A stretch of DNA of 64,000 nt, taken from assembly GCF_009930815.1 (NCBI RefSeq), contig NZ_CP022222.1:6800501-6864500 (forward strand), given 5' to 3'. Each line of letters starts with the position of its first letter. Position 1 is the first letter of the stretch. The notes beneath the pieces are model-generated. The model did not search any database, was not told where the DNA came from, and was given only the letters and a program-made list of their open reading frames with translations. Positions 23,383-32,398 of the stretch are shown here, one piece after another. The position numbers and the translations under genes are program-made. Source of the stretch: Bradyrhizobium sp. CCBAU 051011. Lineage in GTDB: Bacteria > Pseudomonadota > Alphaproteobacteria > Rhizobiales > Xanthobacteraceae.

Positions 23383-24660
23383 TCAAGCCCTGCGGGCCGT
23401 CGCGCCCTGCAGCTTCTTGATGAGCGGCGCCAGGAATGACGTCCGCTTGGTCACGGCATGACCGGTCATGCGCTGCGCAATCTGCAGGAACATCTGGGTG
23501 GTGCGATGCTTGGCTGATATCTGCGCGATCATCTGGCCATTATTGGCGGCGGTGCCGAACATCTTCGAATCGAACGGAATGGCGGCGATCGGCTGGCTCT
23601 CGATCGCCTTGGCAAATTCGCGCGTGGTGATCTCCGGACGCTTGGGCATGCCGACCTGGTTGAGGCAATAGAGCGGCGGCCGGTCGTTGGGTCGCGCCGC
23701 CTTCAGCACGTTCAGCATGTTCTTGGCGTTGCGCATGTTGGCGAGATCGGGCTCGGCGACGATCAGGATGTCGTCCGCGCCGACCAGCGTGCGCTTGGTC
23801 CACGCCGACCATTGATGCGGCACGTCGAGCACGATGCAGGGGGTCGTCATGCGCATCGTATCGAAGATCGCGTCGAACGCATCGGCACCGAAATCGTAGA
23901 CCTGGTCCAGCGTTGCCGGCGCTGCCAGCAGATTGAGGCGATCGGTGCATTTCGCCAAGAGACGCTCCATGAACGCGGAGTCCGGCCGTTCCTGCTGGAA
24001 GACGGCGTTGGCGATGCCCTGAACCGGATCCTGGTTGTAATCGAGGCCGGCGGTGCCGAAGGCGAGGTCGAGATCGATCACGACAGAATCGAGCGCCAGA
24101 TCGCGCGCGATCGCCCAGGCGACGTTGTGCGCAACAGTGGATGCGCCGACGCCGCCCTTGGCGCCGACGACCGCAACGATACGGCCGACTGCCACGGCCT
24201 CGGAGGCCGCGTAAAGGCCGCATATCGCGCGCACGACGTCGATCGGCTCGATCGGTCCGGTCACGTAGTCGCTGACACCGCGCCGCACCAGCTCGCGATA
24301 GGGCGTCATGTCTTTGGCGCTGCCTATCACGACGACGCGCGTGCCTGCGTCGCAGACGGCGGCGAGTTCATCGAGCCCTTCGAGAATGTCGGTGCCGGGA
24401 TCACTCTCCAGCAGGATCACGTTCGGCGTCGGCGCCGTGTGGTAGGCCTCGATGGCGGCCGCAATGCCGCCCATGTGAACCGAAAGGTGGGCCTTGCCGA
24501 GACGGCGGTCTTCGCTCGCCGCGCGCACCGCGGTTGCGATGGCGACGCTGGCGCAAAAGGCCTGCACCGATACGCGTGGCGCCGGCGAGATGTATTCCTC
24601 GGGCTGCGCCGGCGTTTCGTCCAGTTGATCGTCGGATTTTTGAAAGACGCGGCTGATCAT
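23383..24660 (-). CDS. cpaE: CpaE/TadZ pilus-assembly ATPase-like protein
   Basis: 425 residues: an N-terminal receiver-like domain (about 30-150, VILLESDP and VVVIGSA strands) followed by a ParA/MinD-type P-loop domain with GAKGGVGAST at about 167-175. As in other TadZ proteins the usual GK-S/T lysine is replaced by alanine, so ATP binding is atypical. It localises the Tad pilus machinery to the pole. The ATG overlaps the cpaD stop (ATGA). No cpaF follows; the next gene is convergent tadD. Confidence 0.92.
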   Translation of the reverse strand: MISRVFQKSDDQLDETPAQPEEYISPAPRVSVQAFCASVAIATAVRAASEDRRLGKAHLSVHMGGIAAAIEAYHTAPTPNVILLESDPGTDILEGLDELAAVCDAGTRVVVIGSAKDMTPYRELVRRGVSDYVTGPIEPIDVVRAICGLYAASEAVAVGRIVAVVGAKGGVGASTVAHNVAWAIARDLALDSVVIDLDLAFGTAGLDYNQDPVQGIANAVFQQERPDSAFMERLLAKCTDRLNLLAAPATLDQVYDFGADAFDAIFDTMRMTTPCIVLDVPHQWSAWTKRTLVGADDILIVAEPDLANMRNAKNMLNVLKAARPNDRPPLYCLNQVGMPKRPEITTREFAKAIESQPIAAIPFDSKMFGTAANNGQMIAQISAKHRTTQMFLQIAQRMTGHAVTKRTSFLAPLIKKLQGATARRA

Positions 24661-25397
24661 TTGCCTGTATCGCTGAGTTTGGCTTTTTCGGCTTCGGGAT
24701 AGGTCGTCGTGGTCGGAAGACCCTTGCGGTATTTGTCAAAGGCGATGTTGCGCCGCGACGTATAGGCGGGGCTCTCGGGACGCGGCTGTTCGAGATCGGC
24801 GGGATTGTCGATCATCGCCGCGAGGTTGCGCTGGGAGGCGCAGCCGAAATTGTGGTAGGAGCGGTTTTCGTTGTAGGCGACGTTGTCGATGTTCGGGCCG
24901 AGGTCTTGCGGCCACAGGCCGCACGGGCCGGCTACCGCCCTGATCTTCGGATAGCTCAGCCGGATCGTGGGCAAGGTGCGGGGATCTTCGGGACGGTAGT
25001 GATGTCGCGTGATGGCGCGCGAGGGCACGCCGCCAGCCATCAGCACCGACCGGATTTCCCCGAACGACGCCGCAGCCGCGCGGGCATTCGGGGTATCGAT
25101 CGGGACGTCGACGATGATTGCGCCGGTGCCTTCGCGGACCCAGCTCTGCGCCAAACCCAGGACGTCGGCGCGTTGCGGACCGGAGAGACCGCCGCGGGCA
25201 TGGCCGACAAACACGACGATCGAGTGGTTGGCTTCGGTCACGGCAATCGGATGACGCTGTCGGTAGTCATCCGGCACGCTGGCGGTCACGGTTTCCGTGG
25301 CCAGCGGTGTGCAGGCGCCGAGCGCGGCCGAAAGGCCGAGCAGGGCGCCAAAAACGCCCAAGGCCCTGACCTGACGGAGTTGAATTTTCGTGGTCAT
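24657..25397 (-). CDS. cpaD: CpaD pilus-assembly lipoprotein
   Basis: 246 residues from ATG 25397. The signal peptide ends in a lipobox (ALGAC). The mature part shows the CpaD pattern: YRQRHPIAV, LSGPQRADVLGLAQSW, RSYHNFGCASQRNLAAMIDNPADL. The ORF is open upstream to 25610 but that part overlaps cpaC and lacks protein character. CpaD helps assemble the secretin of the Flp/Tad pilus. It lies between cpaC (40 nt) and cpaE (4-nt overlap). Confidence 0.93.
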   Translation of the reverse strand: MTTKIQLRQVRALGVFGALLGLSAALGACTPLATETVTASVPDDYRQRHPIAVTEANHSIVVFVGHARGGLSGPQRADVLGLAQSWVREGTGAIIVDVPIDTPNARAAAASFGEIRSVLMAGGVPSRAITRHHYRPEDPRTLPTIRLSYPKIRAVAGPCGLWPQDLGPNIDNVAYNENRSYHNFGCASQRNLAAMIDNPADLEQPRPESPAYTSRRNIAFDKYRKGLPTTTTYPEAEKAKLSDTGK

Positions 25398-25437
25398 CGT
25401 TCTGCCCTCGTCCCCACTCGGTGAACAGTTCTGCGTC

Positions 25438-26907
25438 TCAATCGATGATGTAGCCGAAATTGCCCTGGACACCGGCGAAGGGATCGACACGTGCGGCGAC
25501 GCCGTAGATGCGGTTGATGCGCCCGAGCAACGCGGACTGGGAGTCGGACGCCGACGCGAAGCCGTCATCGGGCCGCGACAGTTCTTTCTGTGCGACAGCC
25601 CGGACGACATAGGGCGTCACGATGACCATCATCTCGGTCTGGTGGTTGATGAAGTCCTGGCTCCTAAAAAGCTGTCCAAAAATCGGTATCTGGTCCACGC
25701 CGGGCAAACCGTTGATGGCCTGCTTGGTTTGTTCCTGGATCAGTCCCGCCATCGCGATTGAGCCTCCGGACGGAATTTCCAGCGTGGTTTCCGCGCGACG
25801 CGTCTTGATCGAGGGAATGGTTGTTCCGTTCTGGCCGCCCGTCAAAGCGTTTTCGGTCGAGATTTCCGACACTTCCGTCATCACCCGCAGGCTGATCCGT
25901 CCCTCGGACAGTACGACCGGCGTGAAGTTGAGCGAGATGCCGAATTTCTTGAAGCTGACGGTCTGGACGCAATTTTGAATGCCGCCGGGCGTTGTTGTCT
26001 GGCAGGTCACGCCGGTCGGAATCGGAAATTCGCCGCCTGAGATAAACGTTGCGGATTCGCCGGAGATCGCCGTCAGATTGGGCTCGGCGAGCGTCTTCAC
26101 GACACCGGCGCTTTCCATCGCGCGCAGGGTAGCCGTGACAGTCGGCAAACCAGCTTTGTTCAAAGCCGCTCCGACCAAGCCGTTTTCGGGGACGAGCGGT
26201 GCGCTGTTGGCGGTGAACGGATTGTTATTTTTGAATACGACCGCCGCGGTGCCGTAGTTCATGCTGGCACTGAGATCGATACCCAATTGCTTGATGATGT
26301 CTCGTCGCACTTCCGCGACGGTGACCTTGAGCATCACCTGATCGCGGCCGCGAACGACGATCGAGTTGACGACCTTCTCGGATCCGCCGACCAGTCGCGC
26401 GGCGATCTCGCCGGCCTGCTGGGCTTCGACCGGGCTCGATACCGAGCCGGTCAGCAGCACGCTGTCGCCGACGCCCTCGATCTGAATCCCCGGCAGCGAC
26501 TGCTTCAGCGCGGCGCGCACGCCGTTGAGATCGCGCTTGACCGCGATGTCGTAGGAAGCGATCTGCTGGCCGTCGCCGTCGAAAAACACCACGTTGGTCT
26601 GGCCGACGGCGCCGCCGATGATATAGGCGCGTTGCGGGGAGCGAATGACGGCGTTGGCGATCTTCGGATCGGCGACCAGCACATCCTTGACGTCGCGCGG
26701 CAGGTCGACGACCACCGACTTGCCGATGCCGAGCGCCAGGAAGCGCATCTTGACCGGGCCGATAGCGGAGGTCGTTACCGGATCCTTCTCGGTTTCGGCT
26801 GCGATCACGGGCAGCAGCGGTCCGAGCGTCAGCGCGGCGACGGCCGACAATAACAGTGCGCGCGCCGCCACGATTCGCATCGCTGACTGATTTACCCCAA
26901 ACTTCAT
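25438..26907 (-). CDS. cpaC: CpaC/RcpA outer-membrane secretin of the Flp/Tad pilus
   Basis: 489 residues with a signal peptide (about residues 1-37), an N-terminal pilus-formation domain (GKSVVVDLPRDVKDVLVADP), a BON-like segment (VLLTGSVSSPVEAQQAGEIA) and the C-terminal secretin domain (TLAEPNLTAISGESATFISGGEFPIP; VDQIPIFGQLFRS). It forms the pore through which the pilus crosses the outer membrane. Start choice: ATG 26907 has AAGGAC upstream, while a GTG at 26928 overlaps the cpaB stop (GTGA) and would add 7 residues; both are tenable. Confidence 0.94.
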   Translation of the reverse strand: MKFGVNQSAMRIVAARALLLSAVAALTLGPLLPVIAAETEKDPVTTSAIGPVKMRFLALGIGKSVVVDLPRDVKDVLVADPKIANAVIRSPQRAYIIGGAVGQTNVVFFDGDGQQIASYDIAVKRDLNGVRAALKQSLPGIQIEGVGDSVLLTGSVSSPVEAQQAGEIAARLVGGSEKVVNSIVVRGRDQVMLKVTVAEVRRDIIKQLGIDLSASMNYGTAAVVFKNNNPFTANSAPLVPENGLVGAALNKAGLPTVTATLRAMESAGVVKTLAEPNLTAISGESATFISGGEFPIPTGVTCQTTTPGGIQNCVQTVSFKKFGISLNFTPVVLSEGRISLRVMTEVSEISTENALTGGQNGTTIPSIKTRRAETTLEIPSGGSIAMAGLIQEQTKQAINGLPGVDQIPIFGQLFRSQDFINHQTEMMVIVTPYVVRAVAQKELSRPDDGFASASDSQSALLGRINRIYGVAARVDPFAGVQGNFGYIID

Positions 26908-26924
26908 CTCAGCCGTCCTTTCGG

Positions 26925-27725
26925 TCACTTCTGTGCCGTCGTTTGACTAGAGACTCCGTAGCGAACCACGGAGACACTCTCTTTTCGTTTTTGAGTCTGT
27001 TCATCGGAACGGCCTTCGGCCGCATTGGCATCGGTGATGCTGCGCAGCGCGAGCGACAGCGTGCCGCTCTGGCGCGCACGCGCCATCGTCTCGGCCTGCT
27101 CGGGCTTCAGTTCCAGCGTGACGGTGCGGCCGACGAGGGAGTTCATGCCCTCTTTTTCCTTCGGCGCCTGATCGATCGCGAGCACGCGGATGTTGGAGAG
27201 AATGATTTCCGACTGGATGACGTCCGCTCCCCTGCCATCCGGATTCTTCTCGCGCTTGGAAAGGATCACGTCGACGCGGTCGTTGGGCAGGATGAAGCCG
27301 CCGGCGCCGGTTTCCGGCGAGATCTCGGTCGAGAGCGCCCGCATGCCGGTCGGCAGGATGGCTGCCATGAAGCCGGAGCCGTTGGCCTTGACCAGTTTCT
27401 GTTCGCGGATCGGTTCGCCCGCGAAGAACGGGTTGCGCGCGATCGAGCCGGCGAGTTCATTGATGGCTTCGGCCTTGCTCGCGCGGTCGATCAGGTTGCT
27501 GTTGGCGGTCGCAGCCGGCCAGGCCTGCCATTGCATGTCCTCGGGCTTGACAGCCTGGCCGAGCCCGATGTCGGACTTCGCGACCAGAATTTCCACTGTC
27601 GGCAAATTGGCGACAAGTTCGGCTGACGGTTGCGATGATTTGTCTTCGGTGCCACGGGCGAGATAGGCGGCGACACCGCCTGCACTCAGTGCGATGGCCA
27701 GAACGACGAGACGTGCGATGTTCAT
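26925..27725 (-). CDS. cpaB: CpaB/RcpC Flp pilus assembly protein
   Basis: 266 residues: an N-terminal membrane anchor (about 4-22, ARLVVLAIALSAGGVAAYLA), then the SAF-type domain (ILVAKSDIGLGQAVKPEDMQW) and the CpaB domain (GMRALSTEISPETGAGGFILPNDRVDVIL). It supports secretin assembly in the periplasm. ATG 27725 places the anchor at the N-terminus; the longer ORF from 27767 is less likely. It is the first gene of cpaBCDE; no flp pilin or cpaA prepilin peptidase lies upstream in this window. Confidence 0.93.
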   Translation of the reverse strand: MNIARLVVLAIALSAGGVAAYLARGTEDKSSQPSAELVANLPTVEILVAKSDIGLGQAVKPEDMQWQAWPAATANSNLIDRASKAEAINELAGSIARNPFFAGEPIREQKLVKANGSGFMAAILPTGMRALSTEISPETGAGGFILPNDRVDVILSKREKNPDGRGADVIQSEIILSNIRVLAIDQAPKEKEGMNSLVGRTVTLELKPEQAETMARARQSGTLSLALRSITDANAAEGRSDEQTQKRKESVSVVRYGVSSQTTAQK

Positions 27726-28002
27726 ACGCTTACGATCTACTCTTACGCCGGGACGCCCCAACGGCACGGCAGTGACGGTCCCCGAAGGCCATGACTAGGC
27801 ATCAAAGGTATAAGGGAACTTGAGGGGTGAACGATTTGACCGATCGCAGGAGCGGGATTCACGGTCATGGTGAACGACTGGTTATCGTTCGGGAAAAGGC
27901 CGCTTCCGCAAAAACCCGGAAAGCCGCTCAGTGCGGGCGCGCTACCGGGCCAACTCGTCAATATGGATGGACGTTGCCGATCGGGCGTCAGGCCTGACGC
28001 AG

Positions 28003-28680
28003 CTATGATGCGCGAGCTTGTTCGAGCGGCGCGGTCTCCGCGAAGCCGGCCTGCAAGACCTCTTCGCGCTTGTGGCGCAGATGCGCGCGCAGGATATGCG
28101 ACAGCCCCACGCCATCGCGACGTTGCAGGGCGTTGAGGATCGCTTCGTGCTCCTGCACCGCCAGTGCCCAGCGCCGCGGCGTCATCGGCGTGACGTAGCG
28201 CGCACGGCGAATGCGGGCCGTGACGGATTCATACAGGCCTGACAGCACCGGGTTGCCGGCAGCAGTGATGATCGCCTCGTGGATGAAGCGGTTGCAGCGG
28301 TAGTACTGCAGCAGGTCGCGATCACCGTAATGCCGCACCATCGCGGCATGGGCATCGGCGACGCCGGCGATCTCGGCATCCGTGATGCGCTCGCAGGCGA
28401 GTTCGCCGGCCAGGGCTTCGAGTCCCTGGCACACCTCGAACAGGTCGCGCATGTCCTTGTCGGTCAGTCTCGCCGCGCGCGAGCCGCGGTTCGGCAGCAA
28501 TTGGACCAAGCCTTCTGCGGCAAGCACCTTGAGGGCTTCGCGCAGCGGCGTGCGCGAGATCTGCAGCTTTTCACAGAGGTCGCGCTCGGGAATCCGCGCG
28601 CCCGGCGGGATATCGCCATCGAGCAGCATGGCGCGGACACGGCCTACGACTTCCTCGTGAAGCATTGCCGAAAAATCCAA
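28003..28680 (-). CDS. GntR-family regulator, FCD subfamily
   Basis: 225 residues: an N-terminal winged helix (LLDGDIPPGARIPERDLCEKLQISRTPLREALKVLAAEGLV in parts, about residues 18-60) and a C-terminal FCD ligand domain with metal-site histidines (HEAIITAAGNP, QEHEAILNALQRRDGVG, LRAHLRHKRE). It should repress or activate the divergent catabolic cluster in response to a carboxylate-type ligand. The start is TTG 28680, or ATG 28665; neither has a clear ribosome-binding site. A perfect palindrome abuts the start. Confidence 0.92.
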   Translation of the reverse strand: MDFSAMLHEEVVGRVRAMLLDGDIPPGARIPERDLCEKLQISRTPLREALKVLAAEGLVQLLPNRGSRAARLTDKDMRDLFEVCQGLEALAGELACERITDAEIAGVADAHAAMVRHYGDRDLLQYYRCNRFIHEAIITAAGNPVLSGLYESVTARIRRARYVTPMTPRRWALAVQEHEAILNALQRRDGVGLSHILRAHLRHKREEVLQAGFAETAPLEQARAS

Positions 28681-28692
28681 TTTGAATTCAAA
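28681..28692. promoter_or_regulatory. Palindrome between the GntR gene and the catabolic operon
   Basis: TTTGAATTCAAA is a perfect 12-bp palindrome lying at the 5' end of the regulator gene in the 106-bp divergent region, the place and size expected for an FCD-type GntR operator. Confidence 0.45.
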
Positions 28693-28786
28693 AGTGGCTA
28701 TAGCACCGGATTTTAGTCAGTTCCAGCTTGATAAAGCCTAATTTTGCATTCAGAATGGTAAAAATCAATTAAGAAAGGCCGTCGGG

Positions 28787-29587
28787 ATGGATCAGGACGT
28801 AACGGTACGGGAGGGTGACCTCCTGTTTGCCCTCGATGACGGCATCGGCCGGGTAATCTTCAACCGGCCGCAGGCGCGCAACGCCTTTACCTTCGAGATG
28901 TACGAACGGCTGGCCGAGATCTGCGAACGCGCCAACCGCGACCATGCGATCAAGGTGCTGCTGCTGCGGGGCGCCGGCGACAAGGCGTTTGCGGCCGGTA
29001 CCGATATCAACCAATTCCGCGCCTTCAAGACGCCGCAGGACGCACTCGACTATGAGAACCGCATCGACCGCGTGCTCGGCATTCTCGAAACATGCCGGGT
29101 GCCGACCATTGCCGCCATCAACGGCGCCTGCACCGGCGGCGGCGCGGGCATTGCTGCCTGCTGCGATCTGCGCATCGGCACAAGAAGCACGCGGATGGGA
29201 TTTCCGATTGCGCGCACGCTCGGCAATTGCCTGTCGATGTCGAATGTCAGCCGCATTACCGCGTTGATCGGTCCGGCGCGCGTCAAGGATCTGATCTTCA
29301 CGGCGCGGCTGGTCGAAGCCGAGGAGGCGGCCTCGTTGGGCCTGCTCAACGAAATCGTCGATGATCTGGCCGCGCTCGACAAACGCGCCGACGAGATCGC
29401 ACGGCTCGTTGCCGGCCACGCGCCGCTGACGCTGAACGCGACCAAGCAGGCGGTCGCGCGCTTGCAGAAACGGCTGACGCGCGACGAGGGGGAGGACCTC
29501 ATCCTGATGTGCTACACCAGCCAGGATTTCCGTGAAGGGCTCGACGCGTTTCTCACCAAGCGCGCGCCGCAATGGCGCGGCCAGTAG
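28787..29587 (+). CDS. Crotonase-superfamily protein (enoyl-CoA hydratase-like) lacking both catalytic glutamates
   Basis: 266 residues with the crotonase fold: oxyanion-hole segments FAAGTDI (about 68-74) and ACTGGGAGIAACCDL (about 114-128), and the substrate loop MGFPIARTLGN (137-147). In enoyl-CoA hydratases the two catalytic glutamates fall in GGGCE and QPE; here the matching residues are glycine (121) and isoleucine (141). Water addition by the standard mechanism is therefore unlikely; isomerase, hydrolase or lyase activity on a CoA thioester is possible. It is the first gene of the operon with a CoA-transferase, TctCBA and a PdxA-family enzyme, divergent from the GntR regulator. Confidence 0.9.
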   Translation: MDQDVTVREGDLLFALDDGIGRVIFNRPQARNAFTFEMYERLAEICERANRDHAIKVLLLRGAGDKAFAAGTDINQFRAFKTPQDALDYENRIDRVLGILETCRVPTIAAINGACTGGGAGIAACCDLRIGTRSTRMGFPIARTLGNCLSMSNVSRITALIGPARVKDLIFTARLVEAEEAASLGLLNEIVDDLAALDKRADEIARLVAGHAPLTLNATKQAVARLQKRLTRDEGEDLILMCYTSQDFREGLDAFLTKRAPQWRGQ

Positions 29588-29595
29588 GAGCCCGC

Positions 29596-30849
29596 ATGTC
29601 CCTTCAAAACGACACCACGCCGCGCTCGGGGCCGCTCGCCGGCCTCAAGGTCATCGATCTCACCCATGTGATGGCGGGCCCGACCTGCACGCTGATGCTC
29701 GCCGACATGGGCGCCGACGTCATCAAGATCGAGAAATGGCCGAATGGCGACGACACCCGGCATTCGGTGCCGCCGAAGATCGGCGACGAGGCGGCCTCCT
29801 TCCTGATGATGAACCGCAACAAGCGCGGCATCGTGCTCGACCTGAAGACCGCAGGCGGCAAGGAAGTGCTGCGGCGGCTGATCGCCGGTGCCGACGTGCT
29901 GGTCGAGAATTTCGCCCCGGGCGCGATGGAGCGGCTCGGCTTTGGCTATGCGGAGCTGCACCGGGATTTTCCGGCGCTGATCTATTGCTCGCTGTCAGGT
30001 TTTGGCCGCACCGGCCCGTACAAGCATCGCCGTGGCTTCGATCTGGTTGCGCAAGCGATGAGCGGCATCATGAGTTTCACGGGCGAGCGGCCGGACGGTC
30101 CGCCGGTGAAATGCGGTCCGCCGCTGTCCGATATCACCGCCGGACTGCTGGCCAGTATGGGCATTCTGGCCGCCTATGCGCACCGCCTCAAGTCCGGTGA
30201 AGGGCAGTGGGTGGAGACATCTCTTTATGAGGCGGCGCTGGTTCAGACCTACTGGCAGTCGACCATTGCGCTCGCAAGTAATGTGGCGCCGCGCGCCATG
30301 GGCTCGGCTCATCCGCTCAACGCGCCGTATCAGGCGTTCGAGGCATCCGATGGCTGGCTCGTGGTCGGCGGCGCCAACAAGAAGCATTGGCTGTTGATGC
30401 TGGAAGCGCTCGGCGCGCTGGAACTGGCGTCCGACCCGCGCTTCGTCAACGGCTCCGACCGCATGGCGAATTTGAAGGAGCTCGAAGCCGAATTGAGCGC
30501 GCGCTTCCAAAAGCAGACGCGGGCGCATTGGCTGGCGGCGCTTGACGAGAAGGGCGTGCCGTGCGGCCCCGTGCACGACATGCTGGAAGCGCTGAACGAT
30601 CCGCAGACGCTCGCGCGCGACATGGTGGTCGAGGTCGAGCATTCGACACTCGGACCAGTGAAGACGATCGGACTGCCGGTCAAATTCTCGGCGACGCCCG
30701 GCAAGGTGCGTTCGGGCGCGCCTGTTTATGGCGAGCATACGCGCGAGGTGCTGCGCGAACACGGTTTTGATCAGGCGGAGATCGACGCGTTCGAGCGGGA
30801 GGGCGCGATCGTCGCCGCATCAGTCGGTCGCAAGGAGCAGGTCGCCTGA
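29596..30849 (+). CDS. Family III CoA-transferase (CaiB/BaiF)
   Basis: 417 residues with the class III pattern: GLKVIDLTHVMAGPTCTLMLADMGADVIKIE at the N-terminus (in parts), NRNKRGIVLDLK, VLVENFAPGAMERLG, and the catalytic aspartate in RGFDLVAQAMSG. It transfers CoA between carboxylic acids, usually to activate a substrate for catabolism. The ATG at 29596 has AGGAG 5 nt upstream and lies 8 nt after the crotonase-like gene. The substrate is unknown; the TctCBA transporter downstream suggests an imported di- or tricarboxylate or hydroxy acid. Confidence 0.93.
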   Translation: MSLQNDTTPRSGPLAGLKVIDLTHVMAGPTCTLMLADMGADVIKIEKWPNGDDTRHSVPPKIGDEAASFLMMNRNKRGIVLDLKTAGGKEVLRRLIAGADVLVENFAPGAMERLGFGYAELHRDFPALIYCSLSGFGRTGPYKHRRGFDLVAQAMSGIMSFTGERPDGPPVKCGPPLSDITAGLLASMGILAAYAHRLKSGEGQWVETSLYEAALVQTYWQSTIALASNVAPRAMGSAHPLNAPYQAFEASDGWLVVGGANKKHWLLMLEALGALELASDPRFVNGSDRMANLKELEAELSARFQKQTRAHWLAALDEKGVPCGPVHDMLEALNDPQTLARDMVVEVEHSTLGPVKTIGLPVKFSATPGKVRSGAPVYGEHTREVLREHGFDQAEIDAFEREGAIVAASVGRKEQVA

Positions 30850-30900
30850 CAAGAAAACGAGAATACGAACGACAACAAAAAAGCCTACCGGGAGGAAGCC

Positions 30901-31893
30901 ATGAAGATCACGTCGAAACTGCTGCTGTCCACGGCAGCGTTCATGCTCGCGGGCGCGCTTCCGGCCAATGCTGCCTGGCAGCCGCAGAAGCCGATCGAGT
31001 TCGTTGCCACGGCGGGGCCGGGCGGCGGCACCGACAATCTCGCCCGCGCCGTCCAGAGCATCATCACCAAATACAAGCTGACCGACCAGCCCGTTGTGGT
31101 CGTCAACAAGGGCGGCGGCAGCGGGGCGGAAGGCTATGTCTACGGCAAGGCGTCCGCCGGCGATCCTTATAAGGTAATCTTCGGCACCTCGAACGCGTGG
31201 CAGCAGCCGCTCGTCTCCAAGGTCGCCTTCAACTACACCGATCTCACGCCGATCGCGGCGATGGCGCAGGACGAGTTTCTGTTGTGGGTGAAACATGACG
31301 CGCCCTACAAGACCGCGGGCGACTTCCTTAAAGCCGCGGCCGCGACCGAGTTCAAGATGGGCGGCGCGCAGTCCAAGGATACCGATGAGGTGCTGACGCG
31401 GATGATCGAGAAGGCGGCGCGCGTCAAATTCACCTACATCCCCTTCAAGAGCGGCGCGGAGGCGGCCGTGCAACTGGCCGGCGGCCATATCGATGCGCAC
31501 GTCAACAATCCTTCCGAGAGCCTTGGGCAATGGCGCGGCAGTACCCAGCGCCCGCTCTGCGCCTTCAGCCCGAAGCGGCTGCCGCAGGGGCCGAAGGTTA
31601 CGGCATCAGAAGGCTGGAGCGACGTGCCGACCTGCGTCGAGCAGGGGCTCGCGATCTCGCAATATGAGCAACCGCGGACGGTGTGGCTGCCCGGCAAGGT
31701 CAGCCCGGAGCAAGCGGCGTATTACGTCGATCTCATGAAGAAGGTGCAGGCGACGCCTGAATGGAAGGAATACATCGAGAAGACCTCGCAGGTTGACACC
31801 TTCCTGACCGGCACAGCATTCGACAATTTCATCAAGCAGGACCTCGAACACGTGAAGCAGGTCGCGGGCGAGCAGGGCTGGCTGGTGAAGTAG
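30901..31893 (+). CDS. tctC: TctC-type periplasmic solute-binding protein
   Basis: 330 residues, signal peptide about 1-22 (ending LPANA), then the tripartite tricarboxylate transporter receptor domain: WQPQKPIEFVATAGPGGGTDNLAR, VVVVNKGGGSGAEGY, and the C-terminal PGKVSPEQAAYYVDLMKKV. It captures a carboxylate in the periplasm for the TctBA channel. A GGGAGGAAG ribosome-binding site precedes the ATG. The gene order C-B-A is the common one. Confidence 0.92.
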   Translation: MKITSKLLLSTAAFMLAGALPANAAWQPQKPIEFVATAGPGGGTDNLARAVQSIITKYKLTDQPVVVVNKGGGSGAEGYVYGKASAGDPYKVIFGTSNAWQQPLVSKVAFNYTDLTPIAAMAQDEFLLWVKHDAPYKTAGDFLKAAAATEFKMGGAQSKDTDEVLTRMIEKAARVKFTYIPFKSGAEAAVQLAGGHIDAHVNNPSESLGQWRGSTQRPLCAFSPKRLPQGPKVTASEGWSDVPTCVEQGLAISQYEQPRTVWLPGKVSPEQAAYYVDLMKKVQATPEWKEYIEKTSQVDTFLTGTAFDNFIKQDLEHVKQVAGEQGWLVK

Positions 31894-31904
31894 GGCAGGC
31901 CGCG

Positions 31905-32387
31905 ATGATCTCCCGACGTGCGCTCGAGATAGCCGCCGCGCTGCTGACCGGAATCTTCGGTGTGGTGGTCGTCGTGTCCAGCCTCGACAACGGCATCGGC
32001 TGGTCGAGCGCCGGCGTCGACGCCGGCACGTTTCCGTTCCTGACCGGAATCATCATCGTGCTCGGCAGCCTCTATAATCTGGGGCAGGGCGCGCTCGGAC
32101 GCGGCACCCTCGCCATCGTCAGGGTGGCCGTCACGCCGTTCGAGTTGCGCCGCCTCGCGGGATTGTTCGTTCCAGCCGCGATCTTCGTTGCCGCCATTCC
32201 AATGGTCGGAATGTATCTCGCCTCGGCGGGCTATGTTTTTGCAGTCCTGGCATTGCCGCGACAGCAATCGGTTTTGCGCGCCCTTGTCATTGCCGCGGTT
32301 ACGCCGCTTGCGCTCTACGTCGTGTTCGAGCGCATGTTCCAGGTGTCGCTGCCGCACGGCGCGCTCGCCGCTGCGTTCGGTTTCTGA
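31905..32387 (+). CDS. tctB: TctB-type small membrane subunit
   Basis: 160 residues with four predicted membrane helices (about 8-26, 37-56, 85-107, 115-150) and little sequence conservation, as usual for the small subunit of tripartite tricarboxylate transporters. It starts 11 nt after tctC and ends 11 nt before tctA. Its role is structural, pairing with TctA. Confidence 0.88.
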   Translation: MISRRALEIAAALLTGIFGVVVVVSSLDNGIGWSSAGVDAGTFPFLTGIIIVLGSLYNLGQGALGRGTLAIVRVAVTPFELRRLAGLFVPAAIFVAAIPMVGMYLASAGYVFAVLALPRQQSVLRALVIAAVTPLALYVVFERMFQVSLPHGALAAAFGF

Positions 32388-32398
32388 AGGGACGGGCG

